Shown here one piece after another: positions 1 through 8,501 of a stretch of 64,000 nt of DNA. The notes under the pieces were generated by a model. That model saw only the letters and a program-made list of their open reading frames with translations, did not search any database and was not told where the DNA came from. Numbering within the stretch: position 1 is the first letter of the stretch; each line of letters opens with the position of its first letter. The stretch is from Polynucleobacter aenigmaticus (lineage in GTDB: Bacteria > Pseudomonadota > Gammaproteobacteria > Burkholderiales > Burkholderiaceae). The DNA is taken from positions 124,001-188,000 of the forward strand of contig NZ_NGUO01000009.1 of the NCBI RefSeq assembly GCF_002206635.1. The letters are read 5' to 3'. The position numbers and the translations under genes were made by a program.

Positions 1-589
1 GAGGAACTGCTTGCCAAAATACATTGCGGATTTCTTTTGATATGAGCTCATCGCTTGGAACCTCCAACGATATAAATTGACTAAAGGCTGGTCTATTTGT
101 TGCGGCGCTTAATTCAATTGTTTTTTTCAGCGCCTGGTTCAGGACGCTAGCATTTTCCGGTTTGTTGAACCAATCCGTCTTCAAGTTGTCCATTGGAATT
201 TTCCACTGGCGCTGTGCGGTTTCATTGATCCAAATAATTTGCGCTATTTCATGATTGCTTTGCAGTAAATTTTCTGCCTGAATTACGACATTCTCTTTTG
301 CTTTGGCGGATTCACTTGAAATAATGTAGTCCCTACCGATCGATTGCAAAACATCAGTGTTATTTGCAAAGCGTAATTGAATGCGTTGTTTTGCAAAAGA
401 GAGCTCTCTAAATAGGGCTGCTTCTTGCTGGCCTTTTTCCTGAAGTTGCAGGGTACCCATAATGACCCCCATGACTACGGTAAAAAGCATAATGGCTATT
501 AATGGGGTGTAGATAAGCTTAAAACTCCGCATACGACGGAGCCACTTCACAGGCTTAAGCTGCCAGATTGAAAGTACGATTTTTTTCAT
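1..589 (-). CDS. Membrane sensor protein, 5' part (probable sensor histidine kinase)
   Basis: Translating the minus strand from the ATG at 589 gives 196 uninterrupted codons running off the window edge; an in-frame TAA lies four codons upstream. The product starts MKKIVLSIWQLKPVKW, has one clear membrane segment at about residues 24-46, and then a soluble, probably periplasmic, region rich in Gln, Glu and Asn. That is the layout of a bacterial sensor with an N-terminal anchor and an extracytoplasmic sensing domain. The catalytic part is outside the window, so histidine kinase is an inference. It is supported by my recollection that sensor/response-regulator genes lie next to the pyruvate dehydrogenase operon in related Ralstonia. 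It is divergent from aceE. No convincing Shine-Dalgarno sequence precedes the start. Confidence 0.6.
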   Translation of the reverse strand, partial: MKKIVLSIWQLKPVKWLRRMRSFKLIYTPLIAIMLFTVVMGVIMGTLQLQEKGQQEAALFRELSFAKQRIQLRFANNTDVLQSIGRDYIISSESAKAKENVVIQAENLLQSNHEIAQIIWINETAQRQWKIPMDNLKTDWFNKPENASVLNQALKKTIELSAATNRPAFSQFISLEVPSDELISKEIRNVFWQAVP

Positions 590-677
590 GTAATCGGCTT
601 ATTTTGCCTGATTAGCAGCCTTATCCGCTGTATTTACAAGAAATCAAGAATCTATTTGCATTGCAACAAAATACCAT

Positions 678-694
678 ATAGTGAGAAATACTAT
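678..694. promoter_or_regulatory. Short inverted repeat between the sensor gene and aceE
   Basis: The arms ATAGT and ACTAT are perfectly complementary and separated by 7 nt. It lies upstream of the candidate aceE promoter in the 203-bp divergent intergenic region. An operator is possible but 5-bp arms in AT-rich DNA are weak evidence. Confidence 0.25.
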
Positions 695-712
695 CATTAT
701 GTGAAAAATTGC

Positions 713-741
713 TTGTTTACACCCATAGACCTTCCTAGAAT
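713..741 (+). promoter_or_regulatory. Candidate sigma-70 promoter of aceE operon
   Basis: TTGTTT (713-718) and TAGAAT (736-741) are separated by 17 bp, giving a predicted start near 748 and a leader of about 45 nt. The aceE ribosome binding site TGGAGG (781-786) follows. This is a consensus match by eye only. Confidence 0.45.
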
Positions 742-792
742 ATTGCCTATAAAGTAGACAAATAACATCGATGTAACCAATGGAGGCAGTTT

Positions 793-3489
793 ATGGCAGC
801 AGTTCCAGATCAAATTTTGGGTAGCGCAGGCAAGCAGGATGCGGATCCAGGTGAAACCCAAGAGTGGTTGCAGGCGATAGATGGCGTAATTCGGAATGAG
901 GGTCCAGCAAGAGCTGCTTATCTCATTGACCAACAAATTTCTCACGCACGAGTTAATGGTGTGAACCAACCATTCCATGCTGAAACGCCCTATATCAATA
1001 CGATTCCAGTAGAGCAGCAAGCGCGCCTACCTGGTGATCAAAATGTAGAGCATCGAATTCGTTCTTACACGCGTTGGAATGCGATGGCGATGGTTTTGCG
1101 CGCCAACAAGGACACCAACGTTGGTGGGCACATTTCATCATTCCAGTCTGCAGCTACTTTGTATGACGTAGGTTTCAACCATTTCTGGCATGCACCATCT
1201 CCCGACCATGGTGGCGATCTCATATTTGTTCAAGGACACTCTGCGCCTGGCGTTTACGCCCGCGCCTATATGCTCGGACGTTTGGCAGATGAGCAGTTAG
1301 ATAACTTCCGTCAAGAAGTAGGCGGCAAAGGTATTTCTAGTTACCCGCATCCTTGGTTGATGCCGGATTTCTGGCAGTTCCCGACAGTGTCCATGGGCCT
1401 AGGCCCAATCATGGCCATTTATCAAGCGCGTTTTATGCGCTACATGCAGGACCGTGGATTTATTAAATCTGAAGGTCGTAAAGTCTGGGCCTTTTTGGGT
1501 GACGGTGAAACAGATGAGCCGGAGTCACTCGGCGCAATTGGCATGGCCGGTCGCGAAAAATTAGACAACCTAATTTTTGTTGTGAACTGTAACCTGCAAC
1601 GCCTTGATGGCCCCGTGCGTGGAAACGGCAAGATTATTCAAGAGCTCGAAGGCGAATTCCGTGGAGCAGGTTGGAATGTGATTAAAGTAGTTTGGGGTGG
1701 TAATTGGGATGCTTTGTTCGCGCGCGACAAAAAAGGCATCTTGATGCAGCGTCTTGGCGAAATTGTCGATGGCCAGTACCAAACTATGAAGTCTAAGAAC
1801 GGTGCCTATGTTCGTGAGATCGTATTTAATACACCCGAGTTAAAAGCTTTGGTAAGCGATTGGAGTGACGATGAGATTTGGCAGCTCAATCGTGGTGGCC
1901 ATGATCCCCATAAAGTATTTGCAGCCTTTCATTCGGCTGTAAATCACAAAGATCAACCTACTGTTATCTTGGCTCACACCATTAAGGGTTACGGCATGGG
2001 TGGTTCTGGTGAGGCGATGAACATTGCCCATCAAGCAAAGAAGATGAATGCGGATGACGTACGCCGTTTCCGTGATCGCTTTGAGATCCCCGTTAAGGAT
2101 GAGCAGTTAGATGAAATGCCTTTAGTGAAGTTTGCTGATGGCAGTCCAGAGCTTGAATACATGAAGGCCCGCCGTCAAGAGTTGGGGGGCTATCTTCCGC
2201 AACGTCGCATGAAGGCTGAGAGTTTGCCGGTACCCGCCTTAGATGTTTTTGCCCCATTGCTTGAGGCTACATCGGAAGGTCGCGAGATCTCCACAACCAT
2301 GGCATTTGTCCGCATGCTCAATATGATTGTGCGGGACAAGGTTCTTGGAAAGCGCGTAGTACCGATTGTTCCTGATGAGTCACGGACTTTTGGTATGGAA
2401 GGTATGTTCCGCCAGTTGGGTATTTGGAGTCAGTTGGGTCAGCTTTACACCCCTGAAGATCATGATCAATTGATGTTCTACAAGGAAGACAAGACTGGCC
2501 AGATTTTGCAAGAGGGCATTAATGAAGCGGGCGGTATGTGCGATTGGATTGCTGCTGCAACTGCCTACTCGACCCATGGCGTGCCGATGTTGCCTTTCTA
2601 TATCTTCTACTCCATGTTTGGTTTCCAGCGTATTGGAGATTTAGCTTGGGCTGCAGGCGATATGCGTAGCCGTGGATTCTTATTGGGCGGTACTGCTGGG
2701 AGAACCACTTTAAATGGTGAAGGTTTGCAGCATGAGGATGGTCATAGCCAGGTGTGGAGTGCTGCTGTTCCAAACTGCATTAGCTACGATCCTTCATTCT
2801 CTTTTGAGGTTGCGGTAGTTATTCAGGATGGTATGCGTCGTATGCTTGCAGACCAGGAGGATGTCTACTACTACATCACCTTGATGAATGAAAACTACGC
2901 CCATCCAGCGATGCCAAAGGGTGCCGAGCAAGACATCATTAAGGGCATGTACAAGCTGAAATCTGTTGGCGATGCCAATGCGAAATTACGCGTACAGCTT
3001 TTAGGTTCAGGCACGATCTTCCGTGAAGTTATTGAGGCTGCTGAAATCTTGTATAAAGATTGGGGTATTGCTTCTGATTTGTGGGGTTGCCCAAGCTTTA
3101 CTGAGTTGGGTCGCGACTGGACTGCTGTTCACCGTAACAATCTGCTTAATCCAGCAACCACACCAGCTCTATCTCATGTGGAGAATTGCCTCAAAGATAC
3201 CGTCGGACCAGTCATTGCTGCAACTGACTATGTGCGCTTATTTGCTGAGCAAATTCGTCCGGCCATTCAACATATGGGTCGTCGTTTTGAGGTATTGGGT
3301 ACAGATGGTTTTGGACGCTCTGATACTCGTGAAAAATTGCGCGACTTCTTTGAAGTGGATCGTCGTTGGATTGCTCTCACCGCATTACGTTCTTTGGTTG
3401 ATGCTGGTCAGCTTGATCGCCAAAAGCTTGCCGAAGCAATTAAGAAATACGACATCGACACCGCTAAACCAAATCCAATGACGGTTTGA
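793..3489 (+). CDS. aceE: Pyruvate dehydrogenase E1 component, homodimeric type
   Basis: This thiamine-diphosphate enzyme decarboxylates pyruvate and acetylates the lipoyl group of AceF, feeding acetyl-CoA into the TCA cycle. At 898 residues it matches the homodimeric AceE family (about 890). The ThDP/Mg motif GDGETDEPE starts near residue 237 and continues to NCN near 264. The catalytic-loop region HTIKGYGMGGSGEAMNIAHQ lies at about 394-413. The start is supported by TGGAGG seven bases upstream. It is first in an operon with aceF (15-bp gap) and lpdA (9-bp gap). A 152-codon open frame inside its 3' half is a shadow. Confidence 0.97.
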   Translation: MAAVPDQILGSAGKQDADPGETQEWLQAIDGVIRNEGPARAAYLIDQQISHARVNGVNQPFHAETPYINTIPVEQQARLPGDQNVEHRIRSYTRWNAMAMVLRANKDTNVGGHISSFQSAATLYDVGFNHFWHAPSPDHGGDLIFVQGHSAPGVYARAYMLGRLADEQLDNFRQEVGGKGISSYPHPWLMPDFWQFPTVSMGLGPIMAIYQARFMRYMQDRGFIKSEGRKVWAFLGDGETDEPESLGAIGMAGREKLDNLIFVVNCNLQRLDGPVRGNGKIIQELEGEFRGAGWNVIKVVWGGNWDALFARDKKGILMQRLGEIVDGQYQTMKSKNGAYVREIVFNTPELKALVSDWSDDEIWQLNRGGHDPHKVFAAFHSAVNHKDQPTVILAHTIKGYGMGGSGEAMNIAHQAKKMNADDVRRFRDRFEIPVKDEQLDEMPLVKFADGSPELEYMKARRQELGGYLPQRRMKAESLPVPALDVFAPLLEATSEGREISTTMAFVRMLNMIVRDKVLGKRVVPIVPDESRTFGMEGMFRQLGIWSQLGQLYTPEDHDQLMFYKEDKTGQILQEGINEAGGMCDWIAAATAYSTHGVPMLPFYIFYSMFGFQRIGDLAWAAGDMRSRGFLLGGTAGRTTLNGEGLQHEDGHSQVWSAAVPNCISYDPSFSFEVAVVIQDGMRRMLADQEDVYYYITLMNENYAHPAMPKGAEQDIIKGMYKLKSVGDANAKLRVQLLGSGTIFREVIEAAEILYKDWGIASDLWGCPSFTELGRDWTAVHRNNLLNPATTPALSHVENCLKDTVGPVIAATDYVRLFAEQIRPAIQHMGRRFEVLGTDGFGRSDTREKLRDFFEVDRRWIALTALRSLVDAGQLDRQKLAEAIKKYDIDTAKPNPMTV

Positions 3490-3504
3490 TAAGAGACAGA
3501 TAAT

Positions 3505-4791
3505 ATGAGCCAACTAATTGATATTAAAGTCCCGGATATTGGGGATTACAAGGATGTGCCTGTCATCGAGGTTTTAGTAAAAGCCGGTGACCGTGTTGAA
3601 AAAGAGCAGTCTATTGTTGTGTTGGAGTCTGACAAGGCGACCATGGATGTTCCCTCATCTCACTCTGGTGTGGTGAAAGAGGTCAAAGTTAAAGTAGGTG
3701 ATTCGATCTCTGAGGGCGCTATTGTTCTCGTTCTCGAGGAGAGTGGTGAAGCGACGGCCCCGGCCGTAGCACAAGCCGCTCCTGCTCCTGCACCCGCTCC
3801 AAAAGTAGAGCCGCCGATTGTTCGTGCTCCAGCACCTCCGCCTGTGAGCAATACTCCGGTTGATGTAGACCCAACTGCAAGTCATGCCAGTCCTTCAGTG
3901 CGTAAGTTTGCCCGTGAACTCGGTGTGACTGTTCATCAAGTAAAGGGCTCTGGTCCTAAGGGAAGAATTACTCAAGAAGATGTGCAAGCTTTCGTAAAAG
4001 CCGCGATGAGTGGCGGAGCAGGAAGTGGCTCTAATGCATCTGGTGGCAGCTTAGGCGGTCTGAATTTAATTCCTTGGCCAAAAGTAGATTTCTCCAAGTT
4101 TGGTGATACAGAGCGTCAGCCATTGAATCGCATTAAGAAACTCACTGCTGCAAACCTCGGTCGTAATTGGGTGATGATTCCTGCGGTGACTTATCACGAA
4201 GATGCAGACATTACAGATCTAGAGGCATTCAGAGTTCTCACCAATAAAGAGAATGAAAAGCAGGGTCTGAAAATTACTATGCTGGCTTTCTTAATGAAGG
4301 CTGCTGTAGCAGCACTGAAGAAATATCCTGAGTTCAACAGCTCAATTGATGGCGATGACTTGGTATTGAAGAAGTATTTCAATATTGCGTTTGCTGCCGA
4401 TACGCCAAATGGTTTAGTGGTGCCAGTGATTCGTGATGCAGATAAAAAGGGTATTTTTGAGCTTGCCCGAGAAACTTCCGAATTGGCTGCGCTTGCGCGT
4501 GATGGCAAATTAAAGCCAGATCAAATGCAGGGCGCTAGTTTCACTATTTCTTCATTGGGTGGTATTGGCGGTACTTACTTCTCGCCAATCGTGAATGCTC
4601 CTGAGGTGGCGATCCTGGGCGTGAGCAAGGCTGCTATGAAACCAGTTTGGGACGGCAAGCAATTTGTACCACGCTTAATTTGTCCATTGTCATTAAGTGC
4701 CGACCATCGCGTAATTGATGGTGCTTTGGCAACGCGTTTCAATGTCTATATTGCTCAGCTGATGTCCGACTTCCGTCGCGCAGCACTATAA
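3505..4791 (+). CDS. aceF: Dihydrolipoyllysine acetyltransferase (PDH E2), single lipoyl domain
   Basis: This is the E2 core of pyruvate dehydrogenase, which transfers the acetyl group to CoA. A lipoyl domain covers residues 1-80 with the lipoylated lysine in ESDKATMD (K44). An Ala/Pro-rich linker follows at 86-125, then a peripheral-subunit-binding domain at about 128-165 (SPSVRKFARELG). The catalytic acyltransferase domain runs from about 205 to the end, with the DHRVIDG motif near residue 400. At 428 residues with only one lipoyl domain it is shorter than the multi-lipoyl AceF proteins of many proteobacteria. A second PDH lipoyl domain sits on the next gene's product instead. Confidence 0.96.
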   Translation: MSQLIDIKVPDIGDYKDVPVIEVLVKAGDRVEKEQSIVVLESDKATMDVPSSHSGVVKEVKVKVGDSISEGAIVLVLEESGEATAPAVAQAAPAPAPAPKVEPPIVRAPAPPPVSNTPVDVDPTASHASPSVRKFARELGVTVHQVKGSGPKGRITQEDVQAFVKAAMSGGAGSGSNASGGSLGGLNLIPWPKVDFSKFGDTERQPLNRIKKLTAANLGRNWVMIPAVTYHEDADITDLEAFRVLTNKENEKQGLKITMLAFLMKAAVAALKKYPEFNSSIDGDDLVLKKYFNIAFAADTPNGLVVPVIRDADKKGIFELARETSELAALARDGKLKPDQMQGASFTISSLGGIGGTYFSPIVNAPEVAILGVSKAAMKPVWDGKQFVPRLICPLSLSADHRVIDGALATRFNVYIAQLMSDFRRAAL

Positions 4792-4800
4792 GGGGAAGAT

Positions 4801-6579
4801 ATGGCTAAGCAAATTATTCTTGTTCCAGATATTGGCGATTATTCAGATGTACCAGTGATTGAAGTGCTCATCAAAGTAGGTGATGTCATTGAAAAAGAGC
4901 AACCACTGCTCGTTCTGGAATCTGACAAGGCAACCATGGAAGTTCCTGCGGATGCAGCTGGAACCATCCTTAGCATCTCTGTAAAGGCGGGCGATAAAGT
5001 TGGCAAGGGCAGTATCGTTGCTGAAATAGAAACAGGCGCTGCAGCAGCACCTGCTGCTCCTTCTTCCGCTCCAATACCTGCGGCAGTAGCTGCCGCGGTG
5101 ATCAGCGCCCCCATTGCTGGTCAATACAACGGTAAGGTTGATCATGAGTGTGAGGTGCTCGTATTGGGCGCCGGCCCTGGTGGTTATAGCGCTGCTTTCC
5201 GTAGCGCAGATTTAGGTATGAGCACAATCTTGGTGGAACGTTATTCAACATTAGGTGGCGTTTGCTTAAATGTGGGTTGCATTCCTTCCAAGGCTCTATT
5301 GCATACGACTTCAGTTATGGATGAAGTCAAAACGATGTCTAAACATGGCATTAGCTATGGCGCCCCCAAGATTGAGATTGATCAACTGCGTGGCTATAAA
5401 GATTCCGTCATTGCAAAACTCACTGGTGGTTTAGCGGGTATGGCTAAAGCACGCAAAGTTACGGTAGTGCGTGGATTGGGTCACTTCTTGGATGCAAATC
5501 ACGTTGAGGTTGAACTTACTAAGGGTGATGGCCAGGATCTGGTGGGTCAAAAAGAAGTCATTCGTTTTAAGAAGGCGATCATTGCAGCGGGTAGCCAGCC
5601 AGTAAAGCTTCCATTTTTGCCTGAAGATCCACGTATTGTGGATAGCACTGGCGCTTTATTGCTCAAGAGTATTCCAAAACGCATGTTGGTTATTGGCGGC
5701 GGCATTATCGGCTTAGAGATGGCTACTGTGTACAGCACCTTAGGCTCACGTATTGATATTGCCGAAATGATGGATGGCTTGATGGCTGGCGCTGATCGTG
5801 ATTTAGAAAAGGTTTGGGAGAAATTTAATGCCGGCCGATTCGAAAAAATTATGCTTAAGACGCGGGCTGCTAAAGCAGAAGTAAAAGCCGATGGCATTCA
5901 AGTCAGCTTTGAGGGAGAAAATGCTCCGACAGAACCGCAAACCTATGATCTCGTACTGGTTGCAGTAGGGCGCACACCTAACGGCAAGAAGATTGATGCG
6001 TCAGTTGCCGGCGTCATTGTGGATGAGCGCGGTTTTATCCCAGTCGACAATCAAATGCGCACTAATGTAAATAATATTTTTGCAATTGGTGACATTATTG
6101 GTCAACCTATGCTCGCTCATAAAGCTGTTCATGAAGGTCACGTTGCTGCAGAAGTTGCTGCTGGTGAGAAATCCTATTTCGATACCAAACAAATTCCTTC
6201 GGTTGCTTATACCGATCCAGAAGTAGCTTGGGCTGGTTTGACGGAAGAGCAATGTAAAGCGCAAGGAATTGCTTATGAAAAAGGCTTATTCCCGTGGGCT
6301 GCCAGCGGTAGAGCGATTGCGAATGGTCGTGACGAAGGTTTCACGAAATTAATTTTTGATGCTACAAGCAAGCGCATTATTGGTGGCGGAATTGTTGGAA
6401 CTCACGCAGGTGATTTGATTGGCGAAGTTTGCCTTGCCATTGAGATGGGTGCGGATGCGGTTGACATTGGTAAAACCATTCACCCACATCCCACTCTAGG
6501 GGAGTCTGTTGGTCTTGCTGCAGAAGCTGCTCATGGCCACTGCACTGATTTACCGCCAGTGAAAAAGAAAGCGCATTAA
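4801..6579 (+). CDS. lpdA: Dihydrolipoyl dehydrogenase with N-terminal lipoyl domain (PDH E3)
   Basis: This FAD enzyme reoxidises dihydrolipoamide on AceF with NAD+. The 592-residue protein carries an extra lipoyl domain at residues 1-80 (ESDKATME, K43), an Ala/Pro linker at about 80-105, and then the E3 fold. FAD motif GAGPGGYSAAF lies near 123 and the redox disulphide CLNVGC at C155/C160. An NAD-binding GGGIIGLEMA segment lies near 300, and HPHPTLGE near 562 contributes the catalytic His/Glu. The lipoyl-E3 form is known from betaproteobacterial and neisserial PDH clusters. A separate E3 without lipoyl domain serves the 2-oxoglutarate complex at 61421-62857. Confidence 0.96.
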   Translation: MAKQIILVPDIGDYSDVPVIEVLIKVGDVIEKEQPLLVLESDKATMEVPADAAGTILSISVKAGDKVGKGSIVAEIETGAAAAPAAPSSAPIPAAVAAAVISAPIAGQYNGKVDHECEVLVLGAGPGGYSAAFRSADLGMSTILVERYSTLGGVCLNVGCIPSKALLHTTSVMDEVKTMSKHGISYGAPKIEIDQLRGYKDSVIAKLTGGLAGMAKARKVTVVRGLGHFLDANHVEVELTKGDGQDLVGQKEVIRFKKAIIAAGSQPVKLPFLPEDPRIVDSTGALLLKSIPKRMLVIGGGIIGLEMATVYSTLGSRIDIAEMMDGLMAGADRDLEKVWEKFNAGRFEKIMLKTRAAKAEVKADGIQVSFEGENAPTEPQTYDLVLVAVGRTPNGKKIDASVAGVIVDERGFIPVDNQMRTNVNNIFAIGDIIGQPMLAHKAVHEGHVAAEVAAGEKSYFDTKQIPSVAYTDPEVAWAGLTEEQCKAQGIAYEKGLFPWAASGRAIANGRDEGFTKLIFDATSKRIIGGGIVGTHAGDLIGEVCLAIEMGADAVDIGKTIHPHPTLGESVGLAAEAAHGHCTDLPPVKKKAH

Positions 6580-6610
6580 TGCATCAATAATTCCGGCATA
6601 GCTGGATGAG

Positions 6611-6674
6611 AAAAAGCCCCGATCGCTGAACTGACTCACAAAAGTTGGACAGTTCAGAGATCGGGGCTTTTTTT
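6611..6674. terminator. Bidirectional intrinsic terminator between lpdA and phasin gene
   Basis: AAAGCCCCGATC pairs with GATCGGGGCTTT, and inside this CTGAACTG pairs with CAGTTCAG, leaving a loop of about 15 nt. A T-run follows on the plus strand and an A-run precedes (T-run for minus-strand transcripts). It separates convergent genes. Confidence 0.9.
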
Positions 6675-6729
6675 GTGTCTACTTCAATACGAATGCTGCA
6701 GTATTTTGGAGTGCCTAAACTACTCGGAA

Positions 6730-7296
6730 TTACTTCTTAGTACTAGTTTTACTTGCTGTCTTAGCAGCTGTTTTTACTGTTTTTTCAATAGAGCTCGTAG
6801 CATTGTTGAGATTGGTTTGTGCAACTTCAACTGCGTGCTTGACAGCCTTTTGGCTAGTTTCAAATACATTGGTGGCGGAAGCAATTGCTTGTTTCATGGC
6901 ATTCACAGCAGCATCAGATCCTGCTGGTGCGTTATTGGTCCAGTCTTCAACTAAGGCATTGATTTTCTTTTGACCAGCTTGAAATTCTTTCTCAGCTGAC
7001 TTGGTAAAGTTTTCTTGAGTTTCATGAGCCAGCTCATATAAATGACGGCTATAAGCCATGATTTTTTCAGCCATGGGTTGAACAGCCTCTGCTTGATGCG
7101 CGAGAAGTTGTTGAATATCTTTTACTTCTAATGCTTTTTTTGCGCTACTCATGCTGTCACTTAAGCTTTGCTTGGCAATGTGCATATTTAGCTCGACTAA
7201 TTTCTCGATGCTTTTAAGTGCTTGATTTGTGAGGCCACTCAAAGTTTCTAAATTCGCTTTTTGCGCTGCCGCAATCTGTTCTGGTGTTAAGTTCAT
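6730..7296 (-). CDS. phaP: Phasin family protein (PHA granule-associated)
   Basis: Phasins coat polyhydroxyalkanoate granules and control their size and number. The 188-residue protein begins MNLTPEQIAAAQKANLETL, with the typical amphipathic helical region (ALKSIEKLVELNMHIAKQ) and an Ala/Lys/Thr-rich C-terminal tail (TASKTSTKK). Length and pattern fit the betaproteobacterial phasin family. AAGAAAGGGA precedes the ATG. It is a single gene ending at the bidirectional terminator at 6611-6674. A long palindrome overlaps the -35 region of its predicted promoter and is probably the PhaR operator. No PHA synthase is in the window, but a hydroxybutyryl-CoA dehydrogenase is at 18558. Confidence 0.9.
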   Translation of the reverse strand: MNLTPEQIAAAQKANLETLSGLTNQALKSIEKLVELNMHIAKQSLSDSMSSAKKALEVKDIQQLLAHQAEAVQPMAEKIMAYSRHLYELAHETQENFTKSAEKEFQAGQKKINALVEDWTNNAPAGSDAAVNAMKQAIASATNVFETSQKAVKHAVEVAQTNLNNATSSIEKTVKTAAKTASKTSTKK

Positions 7297-7373
7297 TTCA
7301 ATCCCTTTCTTGTGGACTCTCTCTGTTTGCTCACTATGAGCTTTATTTATACATTATCAATCCCATGCAATTT

Positions 7374-7401
7374 CCATTTTATAGTATTTATATTGCATTG
7401 C
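7374..7401 (-). promoter_or_regulatory. phaP: Candidate phasin promoter
   Basis: On the minus strand a TTGCAA hexamer, 16-bp spacer and TAAAAT hexamer lie about 80-110 bp upstream of the phasin ATG. The -35 hexamer is within the palindrome at 7387-7409, so a bound repressor would block RNA polymerase. Hexamers were matched by eye. Confidence 0.4.
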
Positions 7402-7409
7402 AATATAAA
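7387..7409. promoter_or_regulatory. 23-bp near-perfect palindrome, probable PhaR operator
   Basis: Eleven-base arms (left arm TTTATATTGCA) are perfectly complementary around a single central T, with TTGCA/TGCAA at the core. PhaR of Cupriavidus is known to repress phaP by binding its promoter, and I recall its predicted motif as TTGCA-n-TGCAA-like. The position over the -35 of the phasin gene fits. The link to PhaR is an inference; phaR itself is not in the window. Confidence 0.6.
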
Positions 7410-7503
7410 ACAATGCTTTCTCAAGCTTGGGACAGCGGAAATCAAAATGAGCCTAAAATCATCGATTACCTACAAAAAAACCCATATATTCAATAAGTTA
7501 TCT

Positions 7504-8391
7504 ATGAAATTGAAGCTTGACGGCCTGATTGCACCCTTGTTTGTATTAATTTGGAGTACTGGCTTCGTCATTGCGCGTTTGGCTATGCCGTACGTTGAGC
7601 CAGCAACATTCCTGTTTTGGCGATTTGCAGGCGTACTAATGGCTATGGCGTGCCTTAGTTTGGTATGGAGAATCAGTTGGCCGAGTTGGTCTCAGTTCAA
7701 ACATATCGCTGTAGCGGGGATATTGCTGCAGTTTGGCTATCTACTGGGCGTATGGTTCGCAGTTCGCCTTGGTATGACCGCAGGACTGGTGGCAATCATT
7801 GTGGGTTTACAGCCCATCATCACTGCCTGGTTCGCTGCTTGGGTTTCGGAGAAGGTGACTGGACGACAGTGGATTGGTTTGGGTTTTGGATTTGCTGGTG
7901 TCGCATTGGTGGTGGTAGAGAAAATTGGTTTTGCCCATATACCGCTCTTTAGCTATGTTCTGGCATTTGCTGCCTTGCTTTCAATTACCTTTGGCACGTT
8001 GTATCAAAAGAAATTCTGCCCAGTATTTGATCTGCGTGCAGGATCCTCGATTCAGTTTGGTGTATCAGCTGTTCTTTGTTTTGCTTGTATGTACTTCTTT
8101 GAGTCTGGTGTCATGGTTTGGAATGCCTCTGTTATTGGCGCATTGCTATGGGCCATCTTTCCCCTATCGATTGGATCAATCAGCTTGCTATTTATGATGA
8201 TTCGTAAGGGGGCAGCAACCAAAGTAACAAGTCTGCTCTATCTGACGCCTCCAACTACTGCTGCGATGGCATGGTTCTTGTTTGATGAGCCCTTCACACT
8301 AATGATGGCGGGCGGCTTGTTGCTGACCATGACGGGGGTGGTTTTGGTCAATCGAGGGCAAACAAGCACCGTGGCGACGATTGCGGAATAA
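7504..8391 (+). CDS. EamA/DMT-family transporter, ten-TM permease
   Basis: The protein has alternating hydrophobic segments across its length, a DMT-type start (LFVLIWSTGFVIARLAMPYVEPATF) and a second EamA half ending LLTMTGVVLVNRG. At 295 residues it is the usual size for a drug/metabolite exporter. I chose the ATG at 7504 (MKLKLDGLIAPL) because homologous DMT proteins start just before the first membrane helix. An in-frame start at 7312 would add 64 residues including part of the phasin promoter region and is unlikely. No strong Shine-Dalgarno is visible. The substrate cannot be told from sequence; amino acids or metabolites are typical for the family. Confidence 0.85.
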   Translation: MKLKLDGLIAPLFVLIWSTGFVIARLAMPYVEPATFLFWRFAGVLMAMACLSLVWRISWPSWSQFKHIAVAGILLQFGYLLGVWFAVRLGMTAGLVAIIVGLQPIITAWFAAWVSEKVTGRQWIGLGFGFAGVALVVVEKIGFAHIPLFSYVLAFAALLSITFGTLYQKKFCPVFDLRAGSSIQFGVSAVLCFACMYFFESGVMVWNASVIGALLWAIFPLSIGSISLLFMMIRKGAATKVTSLLYLTPPTTAAMAWFLFDEPFTLMMAGGLLLTMTGVVLVNRGQTSTVATIAE

Positions 8392-8501
8392 GTGTGCCCT
8401 AGACACGGGCATTATTGAGCCCTACGCATGTAATAAGCGCGGTGTAGATAAAAAAGTTATTTATCATTCTGTATGTTAAAAGTTTTGGAAGGTAATTGGG
8501 G

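Noticed and set aside
697..1020. 107-codon minus-strand open frame over the aceE start
   Set aside because: It overlaps the aceE promoter and N-terminus, has no family features, and is antisense to a certain gene.
3023..3481. 152-codon plus-strand open frame inside aceE
   Set aside because: It lies wholly within the well supported aceE frame and has a hydrophobic, out-of-frame composition with no ribosome site; a shadow.
8395..8411. TGCCC/GGGCA hairpin after the DMT transporter gene
   Set aside because: The stem is only five bases and is not followed by a T-run, so it is not called as a terminator.
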